Assembly (NCBI RefSeq): GCF_036250755.1
Contig: NZ_CP109583.1
Coordinates: forward strand, 62,001 to 126,000
Direction: 5' to 3'
Source: Streptomyces uncialis
Lineage (GTDB): Bacteria; Actinomycetota; Actinomycetes; Streptomycetales; Streptomycetaceae
DNA length: 64,000 bases
Both the position numbers and the translations under genes were made by a program. This document shows, piece by piece, positions 8,410 through 17,079 of this stretch. The notes under the pieces were generated by a model. That model was not told where the DNA came from. It ran no database searches and saw only the letters and a program-made list of their open reading frames with translations. The first letter of the stretch is position 1; each line of letters starts with the position of its first letter.

Positions 8410-8442
8410 ATGAACGAAGCGACCATCGAGGTGTCCCCGTGA
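8410..8442 (+). CDS. Possible 10-residue leader peptide
   Basis: ATG at 8410 preceded by GGGGGAAG encodes MNEATIEVSP and stops with TGA at 8440-8442. The stop overlaps the GTG start (8439) of the secreted protein. It may simply couple translation, since the downstream GTG has no ribosome site of its own. It is too short to prove by composition. Confidence 0.4.
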   Translation: MNEATIEVSP

Positions 8443-8786
8443 CCCGCTCGTCCACGCTATGGCTCCGTTCCACCGCCGTGGCCCTTGCCGCCTCGGCGTG
8501 CCTGGTCGGAGGTGTCACGTCCACCCAGGCGGCCCCGGCAGGCGCCGCGGCCGCCCCGGGAAGCACCCACCAGTACGGCAAGGCAGTGCCTGAGGTGAGG
8601 ACGTTCACCGGTACGGGGATGGGCGTCTACCCCTCCCACGCGGTGAACGGTGCGGTCCGGATGGCCTTCACGATCGCCCAGTCGGCCGGCTGGCAGGCGA
8701 ACCAGTGTCACGTCCGCGCCACCGACGTCAGGCCGGTCAGCGGTGGCATGTACACCGCTGTCGCCGATCTGTTCTGCCAGCGCTGA
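8439..8786 (+). CDS. Small secreted protein with two cysteines (paralogue 1)
   Basis: A 115-residue protein with a Sec signal peptide (residues 1-about 31, ending TQAAP). The mature part has a TFTGTGMG segment, an alanine-rich helix and two cysteines (C90, C113) 23 residues apart. It is a paralogue of the next gene: both share FTG, the QC pair and the same Cys spacing. GTG start is translationally coupled to a short upstream frame. No family with known function is recognised; co-location with the membrane HTH gene suggests envelope-related regulation. A terminator follows the second gene. Confidence 0.7.
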   Translation: MTRSSTLWLRSTAVALAASACLVGGVTSTQAAPAGAAAAPGSTHQYGKAVPEVRTFTGTGMGVYPSHAVNGAVRMAFTIAQSAGWQANQCHVRATDVRPVSGGMYTAVADLFCQR

Positions 8787-8823
8787 ACCACACCGATCTC
8801 CACCAAGAGAAGAGGAAACCGAT

Positions 8824-9117
8824 ATGACCTCGATGTTCGTCCGGAGTAGCGCAGCCGCCCTTGCTTTCGCGGGCCTCGCCCTGTTCGCGCCGACGGTCGC
8901 ACACGCCGACGCCGGTGCCAAGGAGACGCTCTCCTTCACGGGCTCCGCGTACGAGAACAGCCCCAAGGAAGCGAAGCGGGAAGCCGAGAACTCGGCCCGC
9001 CGGGGCGCGCTGATCCACGGATTCCTCCATGAGCAGTGCGTGCTGCTCTACGCCGAGTCCTATCGGCTCGCCCCCGGTTACTACGCGGCCAACGCCGCCA
9101 TCAGGTGCACCCGTTGA
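8824..9117 (+). CDS. Small secreted protein with two cysteines (paralogue 2)
   Basis: A 97-residue protein with a signal peptide ending near AHADA. AGAGGAAA stands 6-9 bases before the ATG. The mature region starts SFTGSAYENSPKEAKREAEN and has cysteines at 72 and 95, the same 23-residue spacing as its neighbour, with a matching QC...Y.A.A...C pattern. It lies 37 bases after the first paralogue, so both are probably one transcript ending at the hairpin 9175-9213. Function unknown. Confidence 0.75.
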   Translation: MTSMFVRSSAAALAFAGLALFAPTVAHADAGAKETLSFTGSAYENSPKEAKREAENSARRGALIHGFLHEQCVLLYAESYRLAPGYYAANAAIRCTR

Positions 9118-9174
9118 CCAGGTGCACCCGCTGATCAGCTGAGGCCGTTCACGAGTTCGCTCGGGAGCGGTGAG

Positions 9175-9213
9175 CGATGTCCCGCCCGGGCGTGCGACCC
9201 GGGCGGGACATCG
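9175..9213. terminator. Perfect 16-bp hairpin terminator
   Basis: CGATGTCCCGCCCGGG (9175-9190) pairs with CCCGGGCGGGACATCG (9198-9213) around a 7-base loop, 58 bases after the second small secreted gene. Confidence 0.85.
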
Positions 9214-9373
9214 GCGTTTCCGCACTCGCCCGTCCAGTACGGGGCCGCCGCACTCGCCCGTTCACGGCGGGCCGCCGCGCGCACTTCGTCGGCCAGCAGT
9301 CGTAAGTGGTTCGCGGGGCCCGGACTTTCGCGGGAGTGGGTTCGGGTTTCGCGACGGTCGGTTCGGCGCTCTT

Positions 9374-10426
9374 CTAGAGGTTCGGGGGCAGGGGGATGTG
9401 CTGGGTGGCGCGGCCGTGGCGGTCGAGGAGTCGGCCCATGCGTTTCGGTGAGTGGAGTGCGACGGTGCGGTCCTCGACTTCGAGGTGCGGGAAGCGGTCG
9501 GCGAGAAGGTTCTCGAAGGGGCCGATGCCGTTCAGGTCATGGAGCCAGGCCATGAGGAGCAGATTGCGGGGTCCGCTCACGGAGACCGCGAGACGGACCT
9601 GTTCCATGTGGGCCAGGCCGATGCCGGTCTGTTCGAGATGCTGGTGGGGGACGCGGGCGCGGTAGATGACCATGGCGCGGTAGCCGGCCAGGGGGTGGGC
9701 GATGTCGCAGCGCAGGGTGAGGTCACGGTCGCGGAGCATCTGGAGGAGTCGTCTGCGGGCGGTGTGCTCGCTCAGGCCCGCGGCTTCACCGAGGGCCTTG
9801 TAGCTGAGCCGTCCGTCGAGGCCGAGGGCGGCGCGCAGGTCGTGGTCCTGCTGGGTCAGGCGGGTGCGCATATGGGAGCTGTAGGTGTCGCGGACGGTGG
9901 TGCGGGATTCCGGCAGCTGGGCGCGTGCGGCGGAGTCGATGGCGCGGGTGCGCCAGTCGCTGCCCTCGCCGAAGACGGTGATGCCGAGCCGGGTCCGGGT
10001 GGAGTGGACGCCCGGCAGACCGCCGATGGTGCCGTGGACGGCGGTGCCCAGGGAGTGGAGGTCGGGGGCGGCGACGGAGAGGAAGAGGTCGAAGTCGTCG
10101 GCGGTCTCGTCGACGCTGAAGATCCAGGGCATCCGGGCGAGCGTGCGGCTGACCTGTTCGAAGCTGCCCGGCCGGCAGCGGACTTCGACATAGGCGACGG
10201 TGGCCGCGTGCGGCGCCTCGTAGGCGGTGATCCAGGCCAGGCCGAGGGTGTGCAGTCGTTCCCAGTGGCGGGCGACGGTCGTCGCGTCGATTCCCAGGAC
10301 CCGGCCCAGTTGGGACCAGGTGGCGCGCGGGGAGGACTGGAGGGCGTCGACGAGCGCCAGGTCCACTTCTGAGAAGGCGGTCCGGTAATCCGGCTCAGCG
10401 GATCCGGGAGTGAGGCTTTCCTGCAT
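9374..10426 (-). CDS. Lrp/AsnC family regulator with duplicated domains
   Basis: A 350-residue protein with two AsnC units in tandem. Unit 1: HTH 'LVDALQSSPRATWSQLGRVLGIDATTVARHWERL' then a RAM-like ligand domain. Unit 2: 'LRAALGLDGRLSYKALGEAAGLSEHTARRRLLQML' and a second ligand domain. Single-unit Lrp proteins are about 150 residues, so this is the double form frequent in actinobacteria. The start at 10426 has AAGGAAGAAG upstream. It is divergent from the transporter-hydrolase operon and is very likely its local regulator, sensing an amino acid or related amide. Confidence 0.88.
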   Translation of the reverse strand: MQESLTPGSAEPDYRTAFSEVDLALVDALQSSPRATWSQLGRVLGIDATTVARHWERLHTLGLAWITAYEAPHAATVAYVEVRCRPGSFEQVSRTLARMPWIFSVDETADDFDLFLSVAAPDLHSLGTAVHGTIGGLPGVHSTRTRLGITVFGEGSDWRTRAIDSAARAQLPESRTTVRDTYSSHMRTRLTQQDHDLRAALGLDGRLSYKALGEAAGLSEHTARRRLLQMLRDRDLTLRCDIAHPLAGYRAMVIYRARVPHQHLEQTGIGLAHMEQVRLAVSVSGPRNLLLMAWLHDLNGIGPFENLLADRFPHLEVEDRTVALHSPKRMGRLLDRHGRATQHIPLPPNL

Positions 10427-10476
10427 ATCCGATGCTTCTTCCTTCGGTAACCGGACCATGGAGCAGTCCCCGCCAC

Positions 10477-10491
10477 GGTCGATTATCGGCC
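10477..10491. promoter_or_regulatory. Candidate operator of the Lrp-type regulator
   Basis: GGTCGATTATCGGCC is a near-perfect 15-bp palindrome 20 bases before the MFS start and centrally placed between the divergent genes. A second, smaller symmetry CGGTAACCG lies at 10445-10453. Both are candidate AsnC-type sites. Confidence 0.4.
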
Positions 10492-10510
10492 ACTGCTGGA
10501 AGGAGCAGCG

Positions 10511-11830
10511 ATGACTGCTTCTCGTCCTCGCGTCGGTTCGCGTCCTCGGCTGAGTGGTCCGGCGCGTCTCACCGTGGCCTTGCTGTTCGCGGCCTGGTTC
10601 ATCGACTACGCAGACCGTTTGATCATCAACTTGGTGCTGCCGTCGATCGGCGAGGAGTTCGATCTCAGCCGCAGCCAGCAGGGTGTGGTGCTGTCGGTCT
10701 TCTTCCTCGCGTACGCGCTCTGCCAGATACCTGGCGGCATGCTGGCCGACCGGTTCGGAGGGCGGAGGATGGTGCTGTGGGCGCTGGCGGCCTGGACTGT
10801 GTTCACCGTTCTGACCGGGTTCGCCTGGTCGTTCGCCGCGCTGCTCGTGCTGCGGGTGCTCTTCGGTCTGGCTCAGGGGGTCTTTCCGCCGGCGGCCGCC
10901 AAGGTGCTGGCGGAGCGGACGGGCAAGGAGGAGCGGATGCGGGCCAACGGGCTCGTGCTCAGTTCCAATTCGCTGGCCGCGGTGTTCACGCCGCTGGCTG
11001 TGGCACCGCTGGTGGCCGCCTTCGGTTGGCGCTCGGCCTACATCTCCGTCGCCGCGATCGGTGTGTTCGTCTACACGGCGATCCGTATGCGTCTGCCACA
11101 GCCGCTGCCGCAGACTCCGGGCGGGGAGGAAGGGGACTCCGCCGTGGCAGAGGGCTCCGCCGCGGCGCCGAGGTCCGATGTGCGGGCTCTGCTGAGGTGG
11201 GGGACGCTGTGGCGGTTCGCCGCGATGATGTTCGGCTACAGCATCATCATCTGGGGCCTCAACAGCTGGGTGCCGACCTATCTCAATGACGAGCGGGGAG
11301 TGCCGATCGAGGCGGCGGGGCCGCTGCTGGCCGTCCCGGCGCTGGCGGCCACCGTCGGCACCATCATCGGCGGACAGCTGTCGGACCGGCTGGCGGGACA
11401 GCACTGGAAGGTGATCGTCCCTGGCATGTCGGTGGCCGCCGCCGCGCTGCTGCTCATGGCCTACGCGTCCGGCCTCGCCGCGTTCGTCGTCTTCGGCACC
11501 GTCGCGATCTTCGCCACGTCCCTGAGCTACATGCCGATCTTCGCGGTCCCCATGCGGAGCCTTCCCGCCCGGCAGATGGGTGTGGCCACGGGTGTCATCA
11601 TCTTCGGCGGCCAGCTCGCCGGTGTGGTGGCTCCCAGCGTGATGGGGGTGCTCGCCGACGCCTTCTCCTTCCAGGTCGCCTTCGCCTTCCTCGTCCTGGG
11701 CGCGGTCGTCGCCGCTGTCATGGCCTGTCTCACCCCCCAGACCACCGAGGCTCTGCTGGCCGATGCCCGGGGACGAGTCCCCGACGCGGTCAAGGAGTCC
11801 TCAACCTCCATGGAAAAGGAACTCCCGTGA
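10511..11830 (+). CDS. MFS transporter, anion:cation symporter type
   Basis: A 439-residue protein with 12 predicted membrane helices and a central hydrophilic loop (about residues 195-230). The segment DYADRLIINLVLPSIGEEFDLS in helix 1 and GGMLADRFGGRRMVL after helix 2 are typical of the ACS family, which imports organic anions such as glucarate, phthalate or amino-acid derivatives. AAGGAGCAGCG precedes the ATG. It overlaps the next gene by 4 bases (GTGA). With the two following hydrolases it forms an uptake-and-hydrolysis operon for an unknown amide or N-acyl compound. Confidence 0.87.
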   Translation: MTASRPRVGSRPRLSGPARLTVALLFAAWFIDYADRLIINLVLPSIGEEFDLSRSQQGVVLSVFFLAYALCQIPGGMLADRFGGRRMVLWALAAWTVFTVLTGFAWSFAALLVLRVLFGLAQGVFPPAAAKVLAERTGKEERMRANGLVLSSNSLAAVFTPLAVAPLVAAFGWRSAYISVAAIGVFVYTAIRMRLPQPLPQTPGGEEGDSAVAEGSAAAPRSDVRALLRWGTLWRFAAMMFGYSIIIWGLNSWVPTYLNDERGVPIEAAGPLLAVPALAATVGTIIGGQLSDRLAGQHWKVIVPGMSVAAAALLLMAYASGLAAFVVFGTVAIFATSLSYMPIFAVPMRSLPARQMGVATGVIIFGGQLAGVVAPSVMGVLADAFSFQVAFAFLVLGAVVAAVMACLTPQTTEALLADARGRVPDAVKESSTSMEKELP

Positions 11831-13107
11831 CCCACACCTCCCCTGCCCTGACGGCCGGACTGGAAGCCCTCCTGCCGGACCTGCGGGCCGTTTACGAAGA
11901 CCTGCACGCCCACCCCGAGCTGTCCTTCCAGGAGAGGCGCACCGCCGGGATCGTCGCCGGCAGGCTGCGCGACCAGGGCTGGGACGTCACGGAAGGTGTC
12001 GGTGTGACGGGCGTGGTCGGTGTCCTGCGCTCCGGCGAGGGGCCGACCGTACTGCTGCGCGCGGACATGGACGGGCTGCCGGTGAAGGAGGAGACCGGCC
12101 TGCCCTACGCGTCGCACGTCACCGCGGTCACCGAGCAGGGCGAGACGGTGCCGGTCATGCACGCGTGCGGGCACGACGTCCATGTGACCTGTCTGCTGGG
12201 CGCCACCGCGCTGCTTGCCGCCAACCGGCAGTCCTGGCGCGGCACCGTCGTGGCGGTCTTCCAGCCCGCCGAGGAGGTCGGAGGCGCCCCGGCGATGATC
12301 GAGGACGGTTTCCTGGACCGCTTCCCCCGGGCCGATGTCTGTCTGGGCCAGCATGTGGCGCCCGTTCCCGTCGGATTCGCCGGTACCCGGCACGGCACGG
12401 TGATGGTGGCGTCCGACAGCCTGCATGTCCGGCTGTTCGGCTCCGGTGGCCATGGATCGGCGCCGGAGACCACCGTGGACCCGGTCGTGATGGCCGCGGC
12501 GATCGTCATGCGGTTGCAGACCGTGGTCTCCCGCGAGGTCTCCGCCACTCAGCTGGCGGTGGTCACCGTCGGCTCGCTCCAGGCGGGGACGAAGGAGAAC
12601 ATCATCCCCGACACCGCCGAACTGAGGATCAACATTCGTAGTGCCACTCCCGCGGTGCGCGAGAAGGTCCTCACGGCCGTCAAGAGGATCATCCGTGCCG
12701 AAGCGGACGCCTCCGGCGCGCCCCGGGAACCTCTCGTCACCGACCTGCCGAACTTCCCCCTCACCGTCAACGACCCCGACGCGACGGACAAGGTGCTCGC
12801 GGCGATGGCCCGGGTGGTCGGGCCGGAGCGGGCCTTCACCCTGCCCGGGCCGCTGACCGGCAGCGAGGACTTCGGAACGTTCGGATCGGCCCTCGGCGTC
12901 CCCTCGGTCTTCTGGCACTTCGGCGGCCTGGACCCGGCGGGCTTCGCGGGCTTCCGGCCGGCGGACCTCGTCGACCAGGGACTCCCCTCAGGTGTCCCCG
13001 GCAATCACTCACCCCGCTTCGCCCCGCTGGCCGGACCCGCCCTCGACACCGGTGTGCGCCTGCTGCTCGGCGCGGCCGCCGAATGGCTCACCCCTCCCGG
13101 CAACTGA
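11827..13107 (+). CDS. M20 family amidohydrolase
   Basis: A 426-residue M20D-type metallohydrolase (hippurate hydrolase/IAA-amino acid hydrolase group). It shows DLHAHPELSFQE near the N-terminus, LLRADMDGLPVKEETGLPYAS, the metal-binding HACGHDVH, QPAEEVGG, the lid-domain segment GSGGHGSAPETTVDPV, and SEDFGTF. These enzymes remove acyl groups from N-acyl amino acids. The GTG start overlaps the transporter stop. It is followed at 17 bases by a second amidohydrolase, consistent with stepwise breakdown of an imported compound. Confidence 0.9.
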   Translation: MTHTSPALTAGLEALLPDLRAVYEDLHAHPELSFQERRTAGIVAGRLRDQGWDVTEGVGVTGVVGVLRSGEGPTVLLRADMDGLPVKEETGLPYASHVTAVTEQGETVPVMHACGHDVHVTCLLGATALLAANRQSWRGTVVAVFQPAEEVGGAPAMIEDGFLDRFPRADVCLGQHVAPVPVGFAGTRHGTVMVASDSLHVRLFGSGGHGSAPETTVDPVVMAAAIVMRLQTVVSREVSATQLAVVTVGSLQAGTKENIIPDTAELRINIRSATPAVREKVLTAVKRIIRAEADASGAPREPLVTDLPNFPLTVNDPDATDKVLAAMARVVGPERAFTLPGPLTGSEDFGTFGSALGVPSVFWHFGGLDPAGFAGFRPADLVDQGLPSGVPGNHSPRFAPLAGPALDTGVRLLLGAAAEWLTPPGN

Positions 13108-13124
13108 AAGGACCGGCGACGTCA

Positions 13125-14780
13125 GTGACCCAGCATCCGGACACCATTTTCCTCAATGCCGACATCCTGACCATGGACCCGGTCCGCCCGCATGCACAGG
13201 CCCTGGCCGTGCGCGGCCGCCGCATCCAACACCTCGGCGACCGCCAGGAGGTCCTGGCGTTGCGTGGCGCCACCACCGAGGTGGTCGACCTGGGCGGGCA
13301 GACCCTGCTGCCCGGGTTCGTCGAAGCGCACGGGCATCCCACCATCATGGCGCTCGCGCTGGCCCCGCCCGCCCTGGATGTACGTCCCTTCACCGAACCG
13401 ACCGGCGACGGTGTGCTGCGCCGCATCCGGCGGGCGGTGCGGGCCGCGCCGCACGAACCGGTCGCGGCCTACGGCATCGACCTGCTCCTCCAGCGCGATC
13501 TCCCTCTCCTCGACCGCGTCCTGCTCGATGAGCTGGCACCCCACGCGCCGCTGGTCGTGTTCTCCAACAGTGGCCACGCCGCGTACGCCAACACCGCTGC
13601 GCTGCGAACGGCGGGCATCACACGCCACACCCCGGACCCCGCCGGATCACGGTTCATCCGCGACCAGCACGGCGAACCCACCGGCGAGGCCCATGAAACG
13701 GGTGCCGTCGAAGCGCTGATGTGGACCGTGGCAGGCGACAAACTGGAACCTCATACCCTCAGGGCGTCCCTGGAATGGGCCTACGCCCAGCACGCCTCGG
13801 CCGGTATCACCACGGCGACCGACATGGCCACCCCGCCCCATCTGCTCGCCGCGCTGACCGCGGCGGCCGAGCGTCCCCACGTCCCCCTGCGCGTCCGCTC
13901 CTACCTCATCGGCACCCCCGAACTCGCCGCCGACCCCGGCAGTCTCTTCGGGGCCGATCCCGGGGCCGAGCGGCTCTTCGCGGTCTCGGGTGTGAAGCTG
14001 TGGGCCGACGGCACCCCCTGGCAGGGCAGCATCGCCACCAGTTTTCCCTTCCAGGACAACGAGGCCACGCTGCGCATCGGCATGAACCACTGCACCCACG
14101 GCCCCATGAACTACACCCCCGACCAATTGGCCGATCTGGCCGCGGCGTTCCTCTCCCGAGGGATATCCGTCGCCTGCCATGTGCACGGGGACGTGACCTT
14201 CGACGCCGTCCTGGAGGCCTACACGCGCGTCGCCCGGACCGATCCTGATCTCCTGCGCCGACTCCGTCCCCGGATGGAGCACTGCGGCGCCGTCACTCCC
14301 CCGCAGTTCCGCCGCGCGGCCGAACTCGGAGCCACGGTAAGTCTGTTCATGGACCACGTCCGCTGGTGGGGTGACGTCCTGGCCGACGATCTGTTCGGCC
14401 CGCGGACCGCCGAGACCTGGATGGCGGCCCGCTCGGCCTGGGACGCCGGACACCGGCTCTCCCTCCACAACGACGGCGCCTGCTCACCCACCGACCCGCT
14501 GTCGAGCATCGCCACCGCCCTCACCCGCCGCGCCCATCCCAGCGGCCGTGTCCATGGAACCGATGAACGGCTGACGATCGACCAGGCGCTGCGTACCGTC
14601 ACCGCGAATCCCGCTTGGCAGCTCTCCCTGGAGAACGACATCGGCTCCCTGCGCCCCGGTATGCAGGCCGACCTGACGGTCCTCGACCGCGACCCGCGCA
14701 CCGCCGACCCCGACCGCTTCCTCGACCAGGTGTCCGTCACCGGAACCTGGCTGGGCGGTCGCCCCACCTGGACAGCCTGA
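13125..14780 (+). CDS. YtcJ-like amidohydrolase
   Basis: A 551-residue protein of the amidohydrolase_3 family. It begins TIFLNADILTMD, has LLPGFVEAHGHP (metal-binding HxH near residue 68), a VKLWADGTPWQGS segment, CHVHGD, the MEHCG histidine, and a C-terminal 'NPAWQLSLENDIGSLRPGMQADLTVLDRDP'. The GTG at 13125 is preferred (GAAAGGA 11 bases before); an ATG at 13083 inside the preceding gene is less likely. It is the last gene of the operon with the MFS and M20 genes. The substrate is unknown. Confidence 0.87.
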   Translation: MTQHPDTIFLNADILTMDPVRPHAQALAVRGRRIQHLGDRQEVLALRGATTEVVDLGGQTLLPGFVEAHGHPTIMALALAPPALDVRPFTEPTGDGVLRRIRRAVRAAPHEPVAAYGIDLLLQRDLPLLDRVLLDELAPHAPLVVFSNSGHAAYANTAALRTAGITRHTPDPAGSRFIRDQHGEPTGEAHETGAVEALMWTVAGDKLEPHTLRASLEWAYAQHASAGITTATDMATPPHLLAALTAAAERPHVPLRVRSYLIGTPELAADPGSLFGADPGAERLFAVSGVKLWADGTPWQGSIATSFPFQDNEATLRIGMNHCTHGPMNYTPDQLADLAAAFLSRGISVACHVHGDVTFDAVLEAYTRVARTDPDLLRRLRPRMEHCGAVTPPQFRRAAELGATVSLFMDHVRWWGDVLADDLFGPRTAETWMAARSAWDAGHRLSLHNDGACSPTDPLSSIATALTRRAHPSGRVHGTDERLTIDQALRTVTANPAWQLSLENDIGSLRPGMQADLTVLDRDPRTADPDRFLDQVSVTGTWLGGRPTWTA

Positions 14781-14875
14781 CCTCTGGCACCCGGATCGGC
14801 CCGCACCCTGTACGGCGAGCTGGCGTGCCTTCCGGGGGAGGACGCCGCCGCACGGCTCACCAGGTCTTGCCGGCC

Positions 14876-15022
14876 TGCTCCCGGACCGTGCGGTTGGTCG
14901 TCACGTTCACCGTCGTCGAAGGCCGGATCACCGTAATCGCGGTCGTGACCGACCCGGCCGAGCTCGCGCTGATGGACCTGCCGACGCAGGTGCGAAGTAG
15001 TCCGGAGTCGCGCTTGTCATGA
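14876..15022 (+). pseudogene. Remnant of an ECF (SigJ/ECF41-like) sigma factor C-terminus
   Basis: The frame reads LVVTFTVVEGRITVIAVVTDPAELALMDLP, the usual end of the SnoaL-like domain of ECF41/SigJ sigma factors (FTV..GRI..I....DP..L..LDL). No sigma-2 or sigma-4 region precedes it, and the upstream 100 bases are not in an open coding frame of this kind. It is a short fragment left after deletion. Identification rests on this motif alone. Confidence 0.5.
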
Positions 15023-15029
15023 TGGTGCG

Positions 15030-15614
15030 ATGACGGATCCGACAGCTCCCGTGGTCCCGGTCGGCAGCATGAGTGCCGGTGTTCAGCCCGTTCTCGGTCT
15101 TGCGAGTGGCTTCGAGTTGCGGCCGTGGGAGCGCGACGATGCCGAAGTGCTGGTGGAGTCATGCCTCGATCCTGAGGTTCAGCACTGGAATCGGCCCGGA
15201 TATCTGTCGTTGGACGAGGCGCGCGAGAAGATCTCGCGCTGGCGGCGGCGTTGGGAAGCGGAAGAGGCCGCGATCTGGGCGATCTCCCGCCCTGACGGCG
15301 GTACGCCCGTCGGCTTGATAGGACTGGCCGACATCGACCTCCGAAGTGGTGGCGCCGAGATCCTGTACTGGCTGCTGCCTGCGGGCCGAGGACACGGAGC
15401 CATGACCGACGCGACGGTCCGGATCAGCCGGTGGGCCCTGGACGAGCTGGGCCTGCACCGGCTCCGGATCACCCACTCCGTGGGCAACCCGGCGTCCTGC
15501 CGGGTCGCGACGAAGGCCGGATTCCCTCTGGAGGGCACCATGCGGAGCGCTCTTCTGCACTCGGACGGATGGCACGACGAGCATCTGCACGCACGCGTCC
15601 GAGGCGACCGGTGA
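15030..15614 (+). CDS. GNAT family N-acetyltransferase (RimJ/RimL type)
   Basis: A 194-residue acetyltransferase. FELRPWERDDAEVLVES starts the fold, EILYWLLPAGRGHGAMTDA carries the acetyl-CoA loop (R/QxxGxG/A form), and HRLRITHSVGNPASCRVATKAGFPLEGTMRSAL is the classic RimL-like end. Acceptors in this group are protein N-termini or small amines; the target is unknown. A second ATG lies at 15069. It stands alone, convergent with the FAD oxidoreductase. Confidence 0.85.
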   Translation: MTDPTAPVVPVGSMSAGVQPVLGLASGFELRPWERDDAEVLVESCLDPEVQHWNRPGYLSLDEAREKISRWRRRWEAEEAAIWAISRPDGGTPVGLIGLADIDLRSGGAEILYWLLPAGRGHGAMTDATVRISRWALDELGLHRLRITHSVGNPASCRVATKAGFPLEGTMRSALLHSDGWHDEHLHARVRGDR

Positions 15615-15761
15615 CCGCAACGGCGGAGCGGAGTGCGGCCGTCCCCGTCCGGGATTGGGGAGGCGGGGCCTTGACACCCGTCGAACCGGTCGCGGGCGGC
15701 AGCGGCGATCCGCCGCCGGTCGATACGACGCGGCGGGCGGACTGACGGGGGCCGTCCCGCC

Positions 15762-16802
15762 CTATCGGTTCCCGAGTTGTTCCGCCGCGCGCAGCGCCAG
15801 TGAGGCGGCGAGCGTCACCCCGGGGTGCGCGGCCAGTGCGACGACTCCCGGAGCGCTCGCCAGCGGTGCGCAGAGCACGCCGTCGTCCGCCGGGATCGGG
15901 CGAAGCCCTACGGTCACGTCCCCCAGCACCGGTTCCCGCGGCAGTCCGAACGCCTCCCTCACGGCGCTCAGGGACGCGCGCGCCCGTGCCCGCGTCGCTG
16001 TCTCCGGCTCGCCCGGGACGACGTCCTCGGCGCCGACGAAGCCGTGCCGGGCGGACGGCCGGATCTCGAAGTCAGGTGTGGAGACCACCCGGTCCAGGCG
16101 TAGTTCCGGCGCGGAGAAGACGAAGCGCGCGGCGGGGACACCTGGTACTTCGATGTGCTCGCCGAACTGTTCCGCGAGGGCGGGCAGGCCGGTGCCGCAG
16201 GCGAGTACGACCCGGTCGACGACGAGTGCCGCTCCGGTGCCGCTCAGCTCGTAGCCGCCCGCCCGACGCGCCCGGACGCGGTCCACCCGAGCGGCGACGA
16301 CGGTGGCCCCGCCGGCCCGTGCGCGGGCGAGGAACGCGCGGCGCAGTTCGTCCGGCTCGACCATCCCCTCGTCGCTCGCGTACGCGACGGCCGGCGGCGG
16401 CACCCGCAGGCCCGGAAGCATCTGTCGCAGAGCCTCCGGCTCCAGGATCGCGACACCGGGCCCGGCCCGCTCGGCGAACCGGGCGGTCGCGGTCGGGGTC
16501 GGTGCCCAGCTCACGGCGCCGTTCCAGGTGATGACGTCACGCAGCGGTGGCGTCGCCGTCGCGTGACGGAGCGCGTCGAGCGACCGGGCGAACTCGGCGC
16601 CGTCGCGTACGCCCGACGGCGGCTCCGCCGCCGAACCGTGCGAGTTGAGCCATCCGAACGCCAGATCCGTCACCGGCGGCAGCGACTCCTCCGCCGTGCA
16701 GACCACGACGGACAGGCCGCGGCGCACGAGCTCGTCCGCCACCGCTGCTCCCAGCACACCCGAGCCGACCACACCGACGCGCATGACGCTCTCCCGAGCC
16801 AT
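15762..16802 (-). CDS. FAD-dependent oxidoreductase (DAO family)
   Basis: A 346-residue protein with N-terminal Rossmann motif RVGVVGSGVLGAAVADELVRRG (GxGxxG) and a later VDRVVLACGTGLPALAEQ, both typical of D-amino-acid oxidase/glycine oxidase-like flavoproteins. The middle part has VEPDELRRAFLARARAGGATVV and the C-terminus GLRPIPADDG, expected for this fold. The start at 16802 has GAGGTGG about 6 bases upstream; an ATG at 16784 is also possible. The substrate, probably an amine or amino acid, cannot be assigned. Confidence 0.82.
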   Translation of the reverse strand: MARESVMRVGVVGSGVLGAAVADELVRRGLSVVVCTAEESLPPVTDLAFGWLNSHGSAAEPPSGVRDGAEFARSLDALRHATATPPLRDVITWNGAVSWAPTPTATARFAERAGPGVAILEPEALRQMLPGLRVPPPAVAYASDEGMVEPDELRRAFLARARAGGATVVAARVDRVRARRAGGYELSGTGAALVVDRVVLACGTGLPALAEQFGEHIEVPGVPAARFVFSAPELRLDRVVSTPDFEIRPSARHGFVGAEDVVPGEPETATRARARASLSAVREAFGLPREPVLGDVTVGLRPIPADDGVLCAPLASAPGVVALAAHPGVTLAASLALRAAEQLGNR

Positions 16803-16897
16803 TCGCCCACCTCTGTTTCCCCGGCGGCGACCACGCCCACCGCACAATGACGGAACTCAGGCGGGTGACGGGAAGGCCGTGCCAGGCCTCGATCCTC

Positions 16898-16931
16898 TCA
16901 TTCCGGTCCCACCTGTCATTTCGGTCCCACC
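16898..16931. repeat. Two 18-bp tandem repeats upstream of the EEP gene
   Basis: TCATTCCGGTCCCACC (16898-16913) and TCATTTCGGTCCCACC (16916-16931) repeat with an 18-base period and one change. The pair lies in the 277-base divergent gap between the oxidoreductase and the EEP gene and may be a direct-repeat operator. Confidence 0.55.
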
Positions 16932-17079
16932 CGCTGACCTGCGCCGAGGGCGGTCCCCCGGTGCCGTTGAGCCGGTTTCTCGTCCCTCGACGAGGTCAAC
17001 GGACGCGCAGCGCTGACGGCGACCACATCGCGTCAGGATTTCCGGTGCCGCATCGGGGAACGCGGAACGGGCGGGCGGC

